From Bacteroidota bacterium (GTDB lineage: Bacteria > Bacteroidota > Bacteroidia > Cytophagales > Cyclobacteriaceae): a stretch of DNA of 64,000 nucleotides. The stretch is taken from assembly GCA_016866235.1 (NCBI GenBank), contig VGMW01000006.1, positions 124,001-188,000 on the forward strand, given 5' to 3'. Shown here piece by piece: positions 17,309 through 25,517 of this stretch (its first letter is position 1; each line of letters starts with the position of its first letter). The position numbers were made by a program, and so were the translations under genes. The notes under the pieces were generated by a model, which saw only the letters and a program-made list of their open reading frames with translations, searched no databases and had not been told where the DNA came from.

Positions 17309-18070
17309 GTGAGCAACGCATTGATTATCATACCCACCTACAACGAAAGTGAGAACATCACTCAAATTGTGGATGCAGTATTTTCCTTACCCAAAGACTT
17401 TGATCTGCTTATCGTCGATGACCATTCTCCCGATGGCACCGGAGCAATCGTCCGTCAACTGAAAAATCAATACAACCAACCAAAGGAATGTCTGTTCCTT
17501 ATCGAGCGGACTGGAAAGCAGGGTTTAGGGACAGCCTACATTGAAGGCTTCAAATGGGCGCTCTCCAAACATTACGATTACGTCCTTCAAATGGATGCTG
17601 ACTTTTCGCATAGTCCCTCCGATCTGATTACCCTTTATTTAACCTGTTCCGAGTCGGGTGCAGACCTTGCCATTGGATCACGTTATTCCTCCGGTGTGAA
17701 TGTTGTCAACTGGCCCATGACGCGCGTACTCTTGTCCTGGTTCGCCAGCGCATACGTTCGGTTGATCAGCGGTCTGCCGGTAATGGATACCACTGCAGGT
17801 TTTGTGTGCTACCGTCGAAAAGTCCTTGAAACCGTCGGTATCGGCCAAATAAATTTCGTTGGCTATGCCTTCCAGATCGAAATGAAATTCCTGACCTGGA
17901 AATATGGTTTCAAAATTTCTGAGATCCCCATCATTTTTACAGACCGTACCCGCGGACAATCAAAAATGTCTTCCGGGATTTTCAAGGAGGCTTTTTTTGG
18001 CGTCATACAAATGACCATCATGGGATGGTTCCGGAAATTTATTCCCGGCGACGCTGTCTCCGCAGCTTAA
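17309..18070 (+). CDS. Polyprenol-phosphate mannosyltransferase-like glycosyltransferase (GT2, DPM1-like)
   Basis: A 253-residue cytoplasmic GT2 enzyme without membrane helices. The nucleotide-sugar fold starts at once (ALIIIPTYNESENI), followed by LLIVDDHSPDGT and the metal-binding LQMDADFSHSP; the end has the DPM1-type TDRTRGQSKMSSGIFKEA. Such enzymes charge polyprenyl phosphate with mannose or another hexose from the nucleotide sugar, supplying membrane glycosyltransferases. The start is GTG. It converges with the permease gene: both stop codons share the palindrome TTAA at 18067-18070. A second GT2 gene near 34.8 kb could act on a different sugar. Confidence 0.85.
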   Translation: MSNALIIIPTYNESENITQIVDAVFSLPKDFDLLIVDDHSPDGTGAIVRQLKNQYNQPKECLFLIERTGKQGLGTAYIEGFKWALSKHYDYVLQMDADFSHSPSDLITLYLTCSESGADLAIGSRYSSGVNVVNWPMTRVLLSWFASAYVRLISGLPVMDTTAGFVCYRRKVLETVGIGQINFVGYAFQIEMKFLTWKYGFKISEIPIIFTDRTRGQSKMSSGIFKEAFFGVIQMTIMGWFRKFIPGDAVSAA

Positions 18071-19284
18071 TCAAATCGAATGGCCTCCACAGGCTTCACA
18101 CGGCTGATGACCGTTACAGGCAAAATGGTAACCATGAACACCATCAGAAACGTAATTGCATTAAGCATAATTATGGTTTCCGGATCCCAGGCCACCGGAA
18201 CATATTCCATATAATAATTCCTGGGGTCCAGCCTGATCACCCTGAACTTATCCTGAATCCAACCTAAGCCCAAGCCAAGGATATTCCCGGCCAGCAGTCC
18301 GCGGAAGATTAGTATGCTGCCCTGTTCAAAGAAAATTTTTCTGATTAAATGGTCTCTTGCTCCCATGGCTTTTAGCAGTCCGATCATTTGTGTTCGCTCC
18401 ATGACCAAAATCAGGATTACGGAGATCATGTTTACACCGACGACTGCAAGTATGATCACCAACAAAATATTCACTTGTCGCGCTATTAATTTAAGCCATT
18501 CAAAAACCTGGATGTACCGGTCACTGGTTTTTTCGGCATACAATTCATACGGAAGCTTGTCTTGTAACATGGCGTAAATCCGATCGGCTTTCTTCGGATC
18601 ATTAAGAAAAATCTCCAGGCCCCCGGCCTGATGGTCATCCCAACCGTTTAATCGACGAACCAGCGATAAATCACACAACACGGTCTTCTCATCAAAATAA
18701 TCCGATAAGTTGGTCTCATAAATTCCGCTGATCCGCAACTTTCTGGCTCTCGGTGGATTTTGAAAAAAGTGAACGACCAATTCATCACCGGTTTTAACAT
18801 TAAGTCGGTCGGCAATGTTGCGGCTAATGACCATCTCATTGGAATATCCTGAATCCTGAAAATGGATGAATCTGCCTTCAACCATATTTTCCCTGAACTG
18901 AAGGGTATCAAAACTTTTTCCTACTGCCTTCAGCATAATCCCCAGGATTTCTGAATCGGTACGTATCAGGCCTGCTTTGTGGCTAAATTCCTGAACATGC
19001 CGCACGCCTGGAAACGAATCGGGATGTTGGTAAAGGCTTAGGTTGAGGTCGAAGGGCAGCTCCTCCAGCGACTGACCGGAGGTAATTTTATTGATGATCA
19101 GGTGTCCGCTAAAATTATAAATCCTGTCTTCGATTTTATTTCTGAACCCATACATGATCATGAAGGCCAGTAAGGCAGCACTCAGACCAATAGCAATGGT
19201 GACCACTGCAATTCGATGGATTACCGCCGCAAAGCCAGTGGCTGTTCCTGATATTCTGGTGGAAATGAATCGGGCGAGCTTCAA
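18067..19284 (-). CDS. ABC transporter permease, LolE/FtsX family
   Basis: A 405-residue permease with the MacB/FtsX/LolE topology: one N-terminal helix (AVVTIAIGLSAALLAFMIMYG), a large periplasmic domain to about residue 260, then three helices near VNILLVIILAVVGVNMISVILILV, SILIFRGLLAGNILGLGLGW and LNAITFLMVFMVTILPVTVIS. The C terminus SRVKPVEAIRFD is a family hallmark. It most resembles lipoprotein-releasing permeases, which extract lipoproteins from the inner membrane with an ATPase encoded elsewhere. The best start is TTG at 19284. A near -7 box (TATCTTTC, 19310-19303 on the minus strand) precedes it. Confidence 0.85.
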   Translation of the reverse strand: MKLARFISTRISGTATGFAAVIHRIAVVTIAIGLSAALLAFMIMYGFRNKIEDRIYNFSGHLIINKITSGQSLEELPFDLNLSLYQHPDSFPGVRHVQEFSHKAGLIRTDSEILGIMLKAVGKSFDTLQFRENMVEGRFIHFQDSGYSNEMVISRNIADRLNVKTGDELVVHFFQNPPRARKLRISGIYETNLSDYFDEKTVLCDLSLVRRLNGWDDHQAGGLEIFLNDPKKADRIYAMLQDKLPYELYAEKTSDRYIQVFEWLKLIARQVNILLVIILAVVGVNMISVILILVMERTQMIGLLKAMGARDHLIRKIFFEQGSILIFRGLLAGNILGLGLGWIQDKFRVIRLDPRNYYMEYVPVAWDPETIIMLNAITFLMVFMVTILPVTVISRVKPVEAIRFD

Positions 19285-19355
19285 AATTTGATCATTGGCT
19301 TGGAAAGATAACCATGTTCAGCGTTATTAGGATCAGGTACTTCAAAGCAAATCGG

Positions 19356-20504
19356 ATGCAACACAAATCAATCCTTATTGGTGTATGGCTAACGCTCATA
19401 CTTTTTTCTACTTCCTGCGCTCAACAATCCGGCGCAGATCAGCTGGATAAGGTTCTTGAATTGATCCACGGAAAACGAACTGCACTATTCGTCAACCACA
19501 CCTCCATGGTTGGGCGAAGGCACTTGGTGGATACGCTTAAATCACGACAAGCCACCCTGGTCAAAATCTTTTCTCCGGAGCATGGTTTCAGGGGTGATGC
19601 CGATGCAGGGGAGGATGTTTCCAATGCAACAGATCCTTCCAGTGGTTTGCCCATCATATCGTTGTATGGTCCTAACAAAAAGCCTTCCAGCGAACATTTA
19701 AAAGACGTGGAGGTTGTCGTATTCGATATGCAGGATATTGGTGTCCGGTTTTTCACCTACATCAGCTCTATGCACTACATGATGGAGGCCTGTGCTGAGC
19801 AAAAGAAAAAAATCATCATCCTGGATCGACCTAACCCCAATGCGCACTATATCGATGGTCCGGTTTTGGAAAAGGGATTTACGTCTTTTGTGGGTATGCA
19901 CCCCGTGCCAATTGTTTATGGAATGACCATAGGAGAGTATGCACAAATGGTGAATGGAGAAGGTTGGTTGGCGAACGGAATCAAATGTGATCTAACGGTG
20001 GTGCCGTTGAAAAAATGGAAACACACAGATGGGTACTCGCTTCCCATTAAGCCTTCACCAAACCTTCCCAACGACCACGCCATTCTTATGTACCCCTCCA
20101 CTTGTCTTTTTGAGGGCACAAGCCTTAGCATTGGAAGAGGTACACGCTCGCCGTTTGAGTTGGTGGGTCACCCGGACCTTAAACAGTATCCGTTTTCTTT
20201 TACGCCGATCAGTATTCCTGGAATGGCCAAAGCACCTGTTCTTATGGATAAGCAATGCTTTGGATTGGATTTGCGAAACACCAAACCTACGAATCACATC
20301 AACCTGGAATATTTGATTGAGCTCTACAAGGCCTTCCCAGATAAGGATAAATATTTCATCAGCTACATCGACAAACTTGCCGGAACTGCTTCCTTAAAAG
20401 AGCAAATCAAGTCGGGGATGAAGGCGGCCGACATACGGAAGTCATGGCAAGCGGGTTTGGATAACTTTAAAAAAATAAGAGCCAGGTATCTGTTGTATCC
20501 CTGA
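19356..20504 (+). CDS. namZ: NamZ-type exo-beta-N-acetylmuramidase lipoprotein (DUF1343)
   Basis: A 382-residue lipoprotein of the DUF1343 family. From ATG 19356 the signal peptide ends in STSC (C21); an upstream ATG at 19314 would add 14 residues and spoil the signal. Conserved family blocks are visible: FVNHTSMVGRRHLVDTL, KIFSPEHGFRGDADAGE, FDMQDIGVRFFTYISSM and RPNPNAHYIDGPVLE. Characterised members release terminal N-acetylmuramic acid from peptidoglycan fragments, suggesting a cell-wall recycling role in the periplasm. The substrate is inferred from the family. Divergent from the permease gene. Confidence 0.85.
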   Translation: MQHKSILIGVWLTLILFSTSCAQQSGADQLDKVLELIHGKRTALFVNHTSMVGRRHLVDTLKSRQATLVKIFSPEHGFRGDADAGEDVSNATDPSSGLPIISLYGPNKKPSSEHLKDVEVVVFDMQDIGVRFFTYISSMHYMMEACAEQKKKIIILDRPNPNAHYIDGPVLEKGFTSFVGMHPVPIVYGMTIGEYAQMVNGEGWLANGIKCDLTVVPLKKWKHTDGYSLPIKPSPNLPNDHAILMYPSTCLFEGTSLSIGRGTRSPFELVGHPDLKQYPFSFTPISIPGMAKAPVLMDKQCFGLDLRNTKPTNHINLEYLIELYKAFPDKDKYFISYIDKLAGTASLKEQIKSGMKAADIRKSWQAGLDNFKKIRARYLLYP

Positions 20505-20509
20505 AAACT

Positions 20510-20797
20510 TTAGTGAACGATTCCGCAGGTTTTACAAAGCTTTCGTTTTCCGTTTGGTCTTATTTTAACGGGTCGCCGGTGCCCAAAATAGGGAGGCTGT
20601 GCGTTGTCGACTCTTCTTTTGTTCTGCTCGAAACTCACGGCTGCATCAGTACTCCTTGACAAGATCGCAGGCTGACCGGCAGACTTGGCTTTTCCGGATG
20701 ATTTTTTCCCCCTGGTCTTTTCAGTCTGACTCCACACAGGAGCCGATAGGCTCCACATATAGAGAATGGTCACGACAAACAATCTGGTCAGGACCAT
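20510..20797 (-). CDS. Small secreted basic protein, 95 aa
   Basis: A 95-residue protein with an ATG start, a signal peptide (MVLTRLFVVTILYMWSLSAP, cleavage near VWSQ) and a highly basic mature part (KTRGKKSSGKAKSAG; RRPVKIRPNGKRKLCKTCG) ending in a Cys-x-x-Cys pair. I do not recognise the family. It follows lpdA on the other side (minus strand, 14 bases after the lpdA start would be reversed, so here it is downstream of lpdA's stop at 20812) and may be cotranscribed with it. Six bases separate its stop from the convergent NamZ gene. Confidence 0.6.
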   Translation of the reverse strand: MVLTRLFVVTILYMWSLSAPVWSQTEKTRGKKSSGKAKSAGQPAILSRSTDAAVSFEQNKRRVDNAQPPYFGHRRPVKIRPNGKRKLCKTCGIVH

Positions 20798-20811
20798 GAA
20801 ACGCAGTTTGG

Positions 20812-22203
20812 TTATAAGTGTATCACCTCACCATAGGCGGCAGCAGCCGCTTCCATAATGGCTTCGCTCATGGTAGGGTGAGGGTGTACAGTCTTGATAA
20901 TCTCGTGTCCGGTGGTTTCCAATTTTCTGGCCGCCACCACCTCAGCAATCATCTCCGTTACATTGGCACCAATCATATGTGCCCCCAGCCACTCGCCGTA
21001 CTTGGCATCGAAAATCACTTTGACGAATCCGTCTGGTGCTCCGGCTGCCTTGGCTTTTCCGCTGGCCGTAAATGGAAACTTGCCGACTTTGATTTCATAA
21101 CCCGCTTTTTTGGCGCCCTCTTCTGTAAATCCAACGGAAGCAATTTCAGGGTGACAATAGGTACAACCGGGAATGTTGTTGTAATCGAGTGGATGTGGAT
21201 GTTGACCTGCTATCTTCTCAACGCAGATAATTCCTTCTGCGGAGGCTACGTGTGCCAGCGCTTGTCCTTTAACAATATCGCCGATGGCGTAAACACCAGG
21301 GACATTGGTTTTATAAAATTCATCTACAGTTACTTTTCCTTTATCGGTTTTAACGCCGACTTCTTCAAGGCCAAGATTTTCAAGATTGGTTGAAATTCCC
21401 ACTGCTGAAAGCACCACATCACATTCAATAACGGACGCTCCGGTTTGTCCTTTAACAGTTACTTTACAACCTGCTCCGGAAGTGTCAACTTTGGTCACTT
21501 CCGAACCGGTAAGAATGGAAACGCCATTCTTCTTAAAACTTTTTTCCAGGGCTTTTGAAATTTCTTCATCCTCCACAGGAACGATCCGTGGCATAAATTC
21601 CACGATGGTGACTTCTGTTCCAACGGTGCTGAAAAAATAGGCGAACTCAACCCCAATGGCTCCGGATCCTACGATCACCATTTTCCTGGGTCTTTCAGGC
21701 ATGACCATCGCCTCGCGGTAGCCGATAATTTTTTTACCATCGAGTTTTAATGCGGGCAATTCTCTGGATCGTCCTCCGGTAGCAAGGATAATGTGTTTAG
21801 CCTCGTATTCCGTCTTTTTTCCGGCACCATCGGTCACTTCCACCTTGCCACCTTTTTTCAATTTTCCGTGGCCCTGAATGTGTTCAATTTTATTTTTCTT
21901 GATCAGAAACTGAACGCCCTTACTCATAGCTCCTGCCACATCGCGGCTTCTTTTGACCATGGCGCCCATATCGGGTGAAGCTTCCTTCACTTGGATTCCA
22001 TATTCCTGGGCATGTTGGATGTATTCAAAAACACTCGCACTTTTTAACAATGCTTTGGTTGGAATACAGCCCCAATTCAAACAAACACCTCCGAGCTCTG
22101 CTTTTTCAACAACAGCAACCTTCATACCCAACTGAGAAGCTCTGATGGCGGCAACATAACCACCCGGACCCGAGCCAATTACAATCACATCGAATTTAGA
22201 CAT
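20812..22203 (-). CDS. lpdA: Dihydrolipoyl dehydrogenase
   Basis: A 463-residue flavoprotein disulfide reductase, E3 component of the 2-oxoacid dehydrogenase complexes. The FAD fold VIGSGPGGYVAAIRASQLG is at the N terminus, the redox disulfide is GGVCLNWGCIPTKALLKSA, the NAD fold is VIVGSGAIGVEFAYFF, and the C terminus carries the catalytic HPHPTMSEAIMEA. Full length for the family, ATG start at 22203. No E1 or E2 gene is nearby, so it probably serves several complexes encoded elsewhere. The small secreted protein gene follows it by 14 bases. Confidence 0.97.
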   Translation of the reverse strand: MSKFDVIVIGSGPGGYVAAIRASQLGMKVAVVEKAELGGVCLNWGCIPTKALLKSASVFEYIQHAQEYGIQVKEASPDMGAMVKRSRDVAGAMSKGVQFLIKKNKIEHIQGHGKLKKGGKVEVTDGAGKKTEYEAKHIILATGGRSRELPALKLDGKKIIGYREAMVMPERPRKMVIVGSGAIGVEFAYFFSTVGTEVTIVEFMPRIVPVEDEEISKALEKSFKKNGVSILTGSEVTKVDTSGAGCKVTVKGQTGASVIECDVVLSAVGISTNLENLGLEEVGVKTDKGKVTVDEFYKTNVPGVYAIGDIVKGQALAHVASAEGIICVEKIAGQHPHPLDYNNIPGCTYCHPEIASVGFTEEGAKKAGYEIKVGKFPFTASGKAKAAGAPDGFVKVIFDAKYGEWLGAHMIGANVTEMIAEVVAARKLETTGHEIIKTVHPHPTMSEAIMEAAAAAYGEVIHL

Positions 22204-22323
22204 GGTTTATAGGGATTCTTTACGGCTGCAATATTAGGGTCTGACGCCTGAATAATCTATGCCGGACACCACAAAAACCATCTACCTCTTTGGCTTTTGA
22301 AGGGGATTTTCAGAGGAACTTTT

Positions 22324-22331
22324 TACCTTGG
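22324..22331 (+). promoter_or_regulatory. Probable -7 box of fabG
   Basis: TACCTTGG matches TAnnTTTG at five of six fixed positions, 24 bases before the fabG ATG; a TTTG lies 24 bases upstream (22296-22299), a little farther than usual. Confidence 0.3.
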
Positions 22332-22355
22332 GCCCTTTAAATCCCAATCCTGACT

Positions 22356-23099
22356 ATGCTTTTGAAGAATAAAAATGCATTGATTACCGGGGCCTCAAAA
22401 GGCATTGGCCGGGCTATTGCTCACCGCTTCGCTGCCCAGGGCGCAAACATCGCCTTTACCTATCTGTCCAGTGTGGAACAAGGCCAGGCGTTGGAAAGTG
22501 AATTGTCGGCTTATGGTGTAAAAGTTAAAGGTTTCCGATCCGATGCCTCAGATTTTGTGCAGGCTGACAAACTTATTGCCGATGTGGTGGCTGAATTTGG
22601 CACCCTGGATATCCTGGTCAACAATGCCGGTATTACCATGGACAATCTTCTGCTCCGCATGACGGAAGAGGCTTGGGATAAAATCATGGCCGTTAATCTC
22701 AAATCCTGTTTCAACACCGTAAAGGCTGCGTGTAAGCCTATGATGAAACAAAAAGCAGGATCGATCATCAATATGACTTCTATCGTTGGTTTAAAAGGCA
22801 ATGCCGGTCAGGCCAATTACGCTGCTTCTAAGGCGGGTATTATTGGCTTCACCAAATCTGTAGCGCTGGAGCTTGGTTCAAGAGGCATTCGCTGCAATGC
22901 CATTGCGCCGGGTTTTATTGAAACAGAAATGACGGGTAAGCTTGATGAAAAGACTGTGCAGTCGTGGCGCGATGCTATACCATTGAAGCGCGGAGGATCG
23001 CCTGAAGATGTTGCTGATGCCTGTGTGTTTCTGGGAAGTGAAATGTCGACCTACATTACCGGTCAGGTCATCCAGGTAGATGGCGGCTTGCTGACTTGA
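22356..23099 (+). CDS. fabG: 3-oxoacyl-[acyl-carrier-protein] reductase
   Basis: A 247-residue short-chain dehydrogenase that reduces 3-oxoacyl-ACP with NADPH in fatty acid synthesis. Visible motifs are the cofactor loop TGASKGIGRAIA, NNAG at VNNAGITMDNLL, the catalytic serine in IINMTSIVGLKGN and YAASKAG (YxxxK); the C terminus VIQVDGGLLT is typical of FabG. It stands alone here, away from other fab genes. It converges with the M16 gene (seven-base gap). Confidence 0.92.
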   Translation: MLLKNKNALITGASKGIGRAIAHRFAAQGANIAFTYLSSVEQGQALESELSAYGVKVKGFRSDASDFVQADKLIADVVAEFGTLDILVNNAGITMDNLLLRMTEEAWDKIMAVNLKSCFNTVKAACKPMMKQKAGSIINMTSIVGLKGNAGQANYAASKAGIIGFTKSVALELGSRGIRCNAIAPGFIETEMTGKLDEKTVQSWRDAIPLKRGGSPEDVADACVFLGSEMSTYITGQVIQVDGGLLT

Positions 23100-23106
23100 T
23101 CTAACG

Positions 23107-24351
23107 TTAGACTACAGCGATAGAGAAATCATGGGGTCTGAAATACGTTTCTGCCATTTTTCGGATGTCTTCAGTTGTAACCTTATCAACCGCTAAAATC
23201 AGGTTCTGATAATAATTGTCCGGCAGTTGATTGATTTTGAGCAACTGAATTTTAGAGGCCGCGGCAAAAATGGTATTGATATCGTTTTGAAGTGAGCCGT
23301 TAAAATGTCGCTTGGCTGTTTGAAGCTCCTCTTCCTTAATTTCTGCCAGATTGATCAATTCTGCCCGCACAGCCTCAATGGCTAAAGATGTATTTTCTTT
23401 GTTCACATCGGCACCAATTAGGTGCATGGAAGCAAGTGAAAATTGTTGCACCGAAGAATAGATGCCGTAGGTCAACCCCTTTTCTTCTCTGATGTTTTTC
23501 ATCAGCCTAGAGCCGAAAAATCCACCCAGGATGTGGTTGGTCAATTGAAAGGCAGGATAGTCAGGATGTTTCCTGTTAATAGCGGGTTTACCAAAACGAA
23601 TGGAGGTTTGAACTGATCCTGGTTTTTCCTGGTCGGTTCGACCAACCACAGGCAAAGCAGGTGAAATAAGCGCGCCTTCGGATACAGGTTTTCTTCTGTT
23701 TAGGTACTCTTCGAGGTATTTCAGGTCCTCGTCAATGATATTACCGGCAACAAAAACCATTTTAGGATTGAAATGATTCTTGAAATGATTTTTAAGATTC
23801 TCCGGAGTCACATTTTCAGCCTGCCCGATGGTTACTGCAGATCCGTAGGGATGGTCACCAAAAATCATTTTCCGGATCAGTTGACCAGCGATAAAAGAAT
23901 TTTTCTCAAGGTTAACCCGCAGGTTTTGAATAAAAATTTCGCGTGAACGGCGTAGCTCATTGCCATCAAAAGATGGTTCTGATATGATTTCTAAAAAAAG
24001 TGCCAATACGTTTTTCAGATTTCTGCTGAGGCAATAGAGTGCCACGCTTACATGGTCGAATCCAGGACTCACTTCCAGGTATGCACTGTAGAAATCAAAC
24101 TGAGATGCGATGGCTTCCGCCGTATTTCTCACCGTTCCTTTTTCCAGCATTGAAGCCGTGAAGTGAGCAGCGCCTGGACTTTGTTCAAAGATGCGGCCGG
24201 CAGGAAAAATGAATTCAACCTTTACAACTTCCTGTTTGGTTGATGGAATTAAATAGGCTTTTGCTGGACTGCCTTCCGCGAAGGATAAGGCATCAGGCAG
24301 TTTAAAGTCCAGGGTATGCCTCAGTGGAGGCGCGACACTTCTGTCTGGCAT
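23107..24351 (-). CDS. M16-family peptidase homologue lacking the zinc motif
   Basis: A 414-residue protein with the two-lobe M16 (pitrilysin/insulinase) fold. Active members have HxxEH near the N terminus, but the equivalent stretch here is GAAHFTASMLEKGT (H63 onward), lacking the glutamate and second histidine. The second lobe is well preserved, including ILGGFFGSRLMKNIREEKGLTYGIYSS. This is the pattern of the non-catalytic partner of two-gene M16 pairs, yet no active partner is adjacent. No signal peptide is visible. Its ATG overlaps the stop of porV (TAATG), implying translational coupling and membership of the pssA-porU-porV transcript. Confidence 0.88.
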   Translation of the reverse strand: MPDRSVAPPLRHTLDFKLPDALSFAEGSPAKAYLIPSTKQEVVKVEFIFPAGRIFEQSPGAAHFTASMLEKGTVRNTAEAIASQFDFYSAYLEVSPGFDHVSVALYCLSRNLKNVLALFLEIISEPSFDGNELRRSREIFIQNLRVNLEKNSFIAGQLIRKMIFGDHPYGSAVTIGQAENVTPENLKNHFKNHFNPKMVFVAGNIIDEDLKYLEEYLNRRKPVSEGALISPALPVVGRTDQEKPGSVQTSIRFGKPAINRKHPDYPAFQLTNHILGGFFGSRLMKNIREEKGLTYGIYSSVQQFSLASMHLIGADVNKENTSLAIEAVRAELINLAEIKEEELQTAKRHFNGSLQNDINTIFAAASKIQLLKINQLPDNYYQNLILAVDKVTTEDIRKMAETYFRPHDFSIAVV

Positions 24352-25499
24352 TAATTATCAGACTCTAGGATTGACTGGTCTTCCTTCAACCTGGTCTCAG
24401 TCACAAAGTGGATGGTGAATCGAACCGTCTCAGCAAGGGCATTTTCTCTTTTGTTAACGGGCGCCATGTAGGCTATATCAATGCCAAAATTGTTGCGACG
24501 GAATCCGACGCCGCCGGTTAGGTATTTTCTGTAGCCTTTGTCTTTGGCTTCATTAAAATAACCTGCACGGAAGGCAAAAATATCGCTGAACCAATACTCA
24601 GTGCCGAGTGAAATAATAAGTTCATGAATCTCCTCTGAAATTCCACCAGTGGCATCAGTGAACGAGCCGAACACTCCGGAGAGCATTGGCTTGTTCCTTG
24701 AATCTGCAGTGGGACTCGGAACCATCAGCTTGTTGATGTCAACGGCAAAAGTTATTCGATTCAGTGGGTTGAATTCTTTATTGTAAGCAGCGCCCAGCCT
24801 CAGGTTGGTGGGTAGAAAGTCTTTGTTGCCACCATCGGCATATGAAATTTTTGCACCCAGATTTGAAATGGCTGCACCCAAAGTGAGTTTGGCATTTCTG
24901 GAATCGATCGGCTTCACATAATAAACACCCAAATCAGCTGCTGCTGACTTTCCGGGTCTGGATTCCTGGTTGTTGGTGATCAGCGATCCGGTGAGATTTG
25001 AATGGATGTAACGAAGGGTCGTTCCGATAGAAAAATTTTCTGAAAGCATTCGGCTGTAGGTGAAATCCACTGCAAATTCCCTTGGATTGTATTCACCTAT
25101 TACAGTGTTGTTCCCGGTGGTGAAGGTCACCTCACCCAAATCAAAATATTTTAAGGAGGCCCCAAAGGTCTGTTCCCGATTCAGTTTGTAAAAGCCACCA
25201 ATGTGGAATAAATACATGTCGTTGATAATCTTCGCCAGCCATGGTGTATAGGAGAGTGCCACACCTTTATCGTTTTCAATAAAGGCAAGTTTACCTGCGT
25301 TCCAATAGGTGGAGTTGGCATCGGGGGAAGTGGCACCGCCTACATCTCCCATGCCTGCTGCCCTTGCATCAGGTGTGATCGAAAGAAAAGGTACACCGGT
25401 GGTAATTACCTTGTTGGTACTGTCCTGACCTATCAGGCTTTGGCCCAGGTTAACCTGGATGCACAGTGCAATTAAGCTTAGCGAGAGAAAACCCTTCAT
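24351..25499 (-). CDS. porV: Type IX secretion system outer-membrane protein PorV
   Basis: A 382-residue outer-membrane beta-barrel protein with a signal peptide (MKGFLSLSLIALCIQVNLGQ) and the PorV/LptO opening GVPFLSITPDARAAGMGD followed by WNAGKLAF. PorV shuttles type IX secretion cargo from the SprA translocon to the attachment complex where PorU cleaves the C-terminal sorting domain. It lies 18 bases after porU, the standard porU-porV arrangement, and overlaps the M16-like gene by one base. Length is normal. Confidence 0.93.
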   Translation of the reverse strand: MKGFLSLSLIALCIQVNLGQSLIGQDSTNKVITTGVPFLSITPDARAAGMGDVGGATSPDANSTYWNAGKLAFIENDKGVALSYTPWLAKIINDMYLFHIGGFYKLNREQTFGASLKYFDLGEVTFTTGNNTVIGEYNPREFAVDFTYSRMLSENFSIGTTLRYIHSNLTGSLITNNQESRPGKSAAADLGVYYVKPIDSRNAKLTLGAAISNLGAKISYADGGNKDFLPTNLRLGAAYNKEFNPLNRITFAVDINKLMVPSPTADSRNKPMLSGVFGSFTDATGGISEEIHELIISLGTEYWFSDIFAFRAGYFNEAKDKGYRKYLTGGVGFRRNNFGIDIAYMAPVNKRENALAETVRFTIHFVTETRLKEDQSILESDN

Positions 25500-25517
25500 A
25501 AACGGATTTAAAGGTAA

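Noticed and set aside
20818-21393. A 191-codon plus-strand frame opposite lpdA
   Set aside because: Antisense to a full-length conserved flavoprotein; no independent evidence.
23107-24351. Reading the M16 homologue as an active zinc protease
   Set aside because: The HxxEH motif is absent (AAHFTAS), so catalysis by this chain is unlikely.
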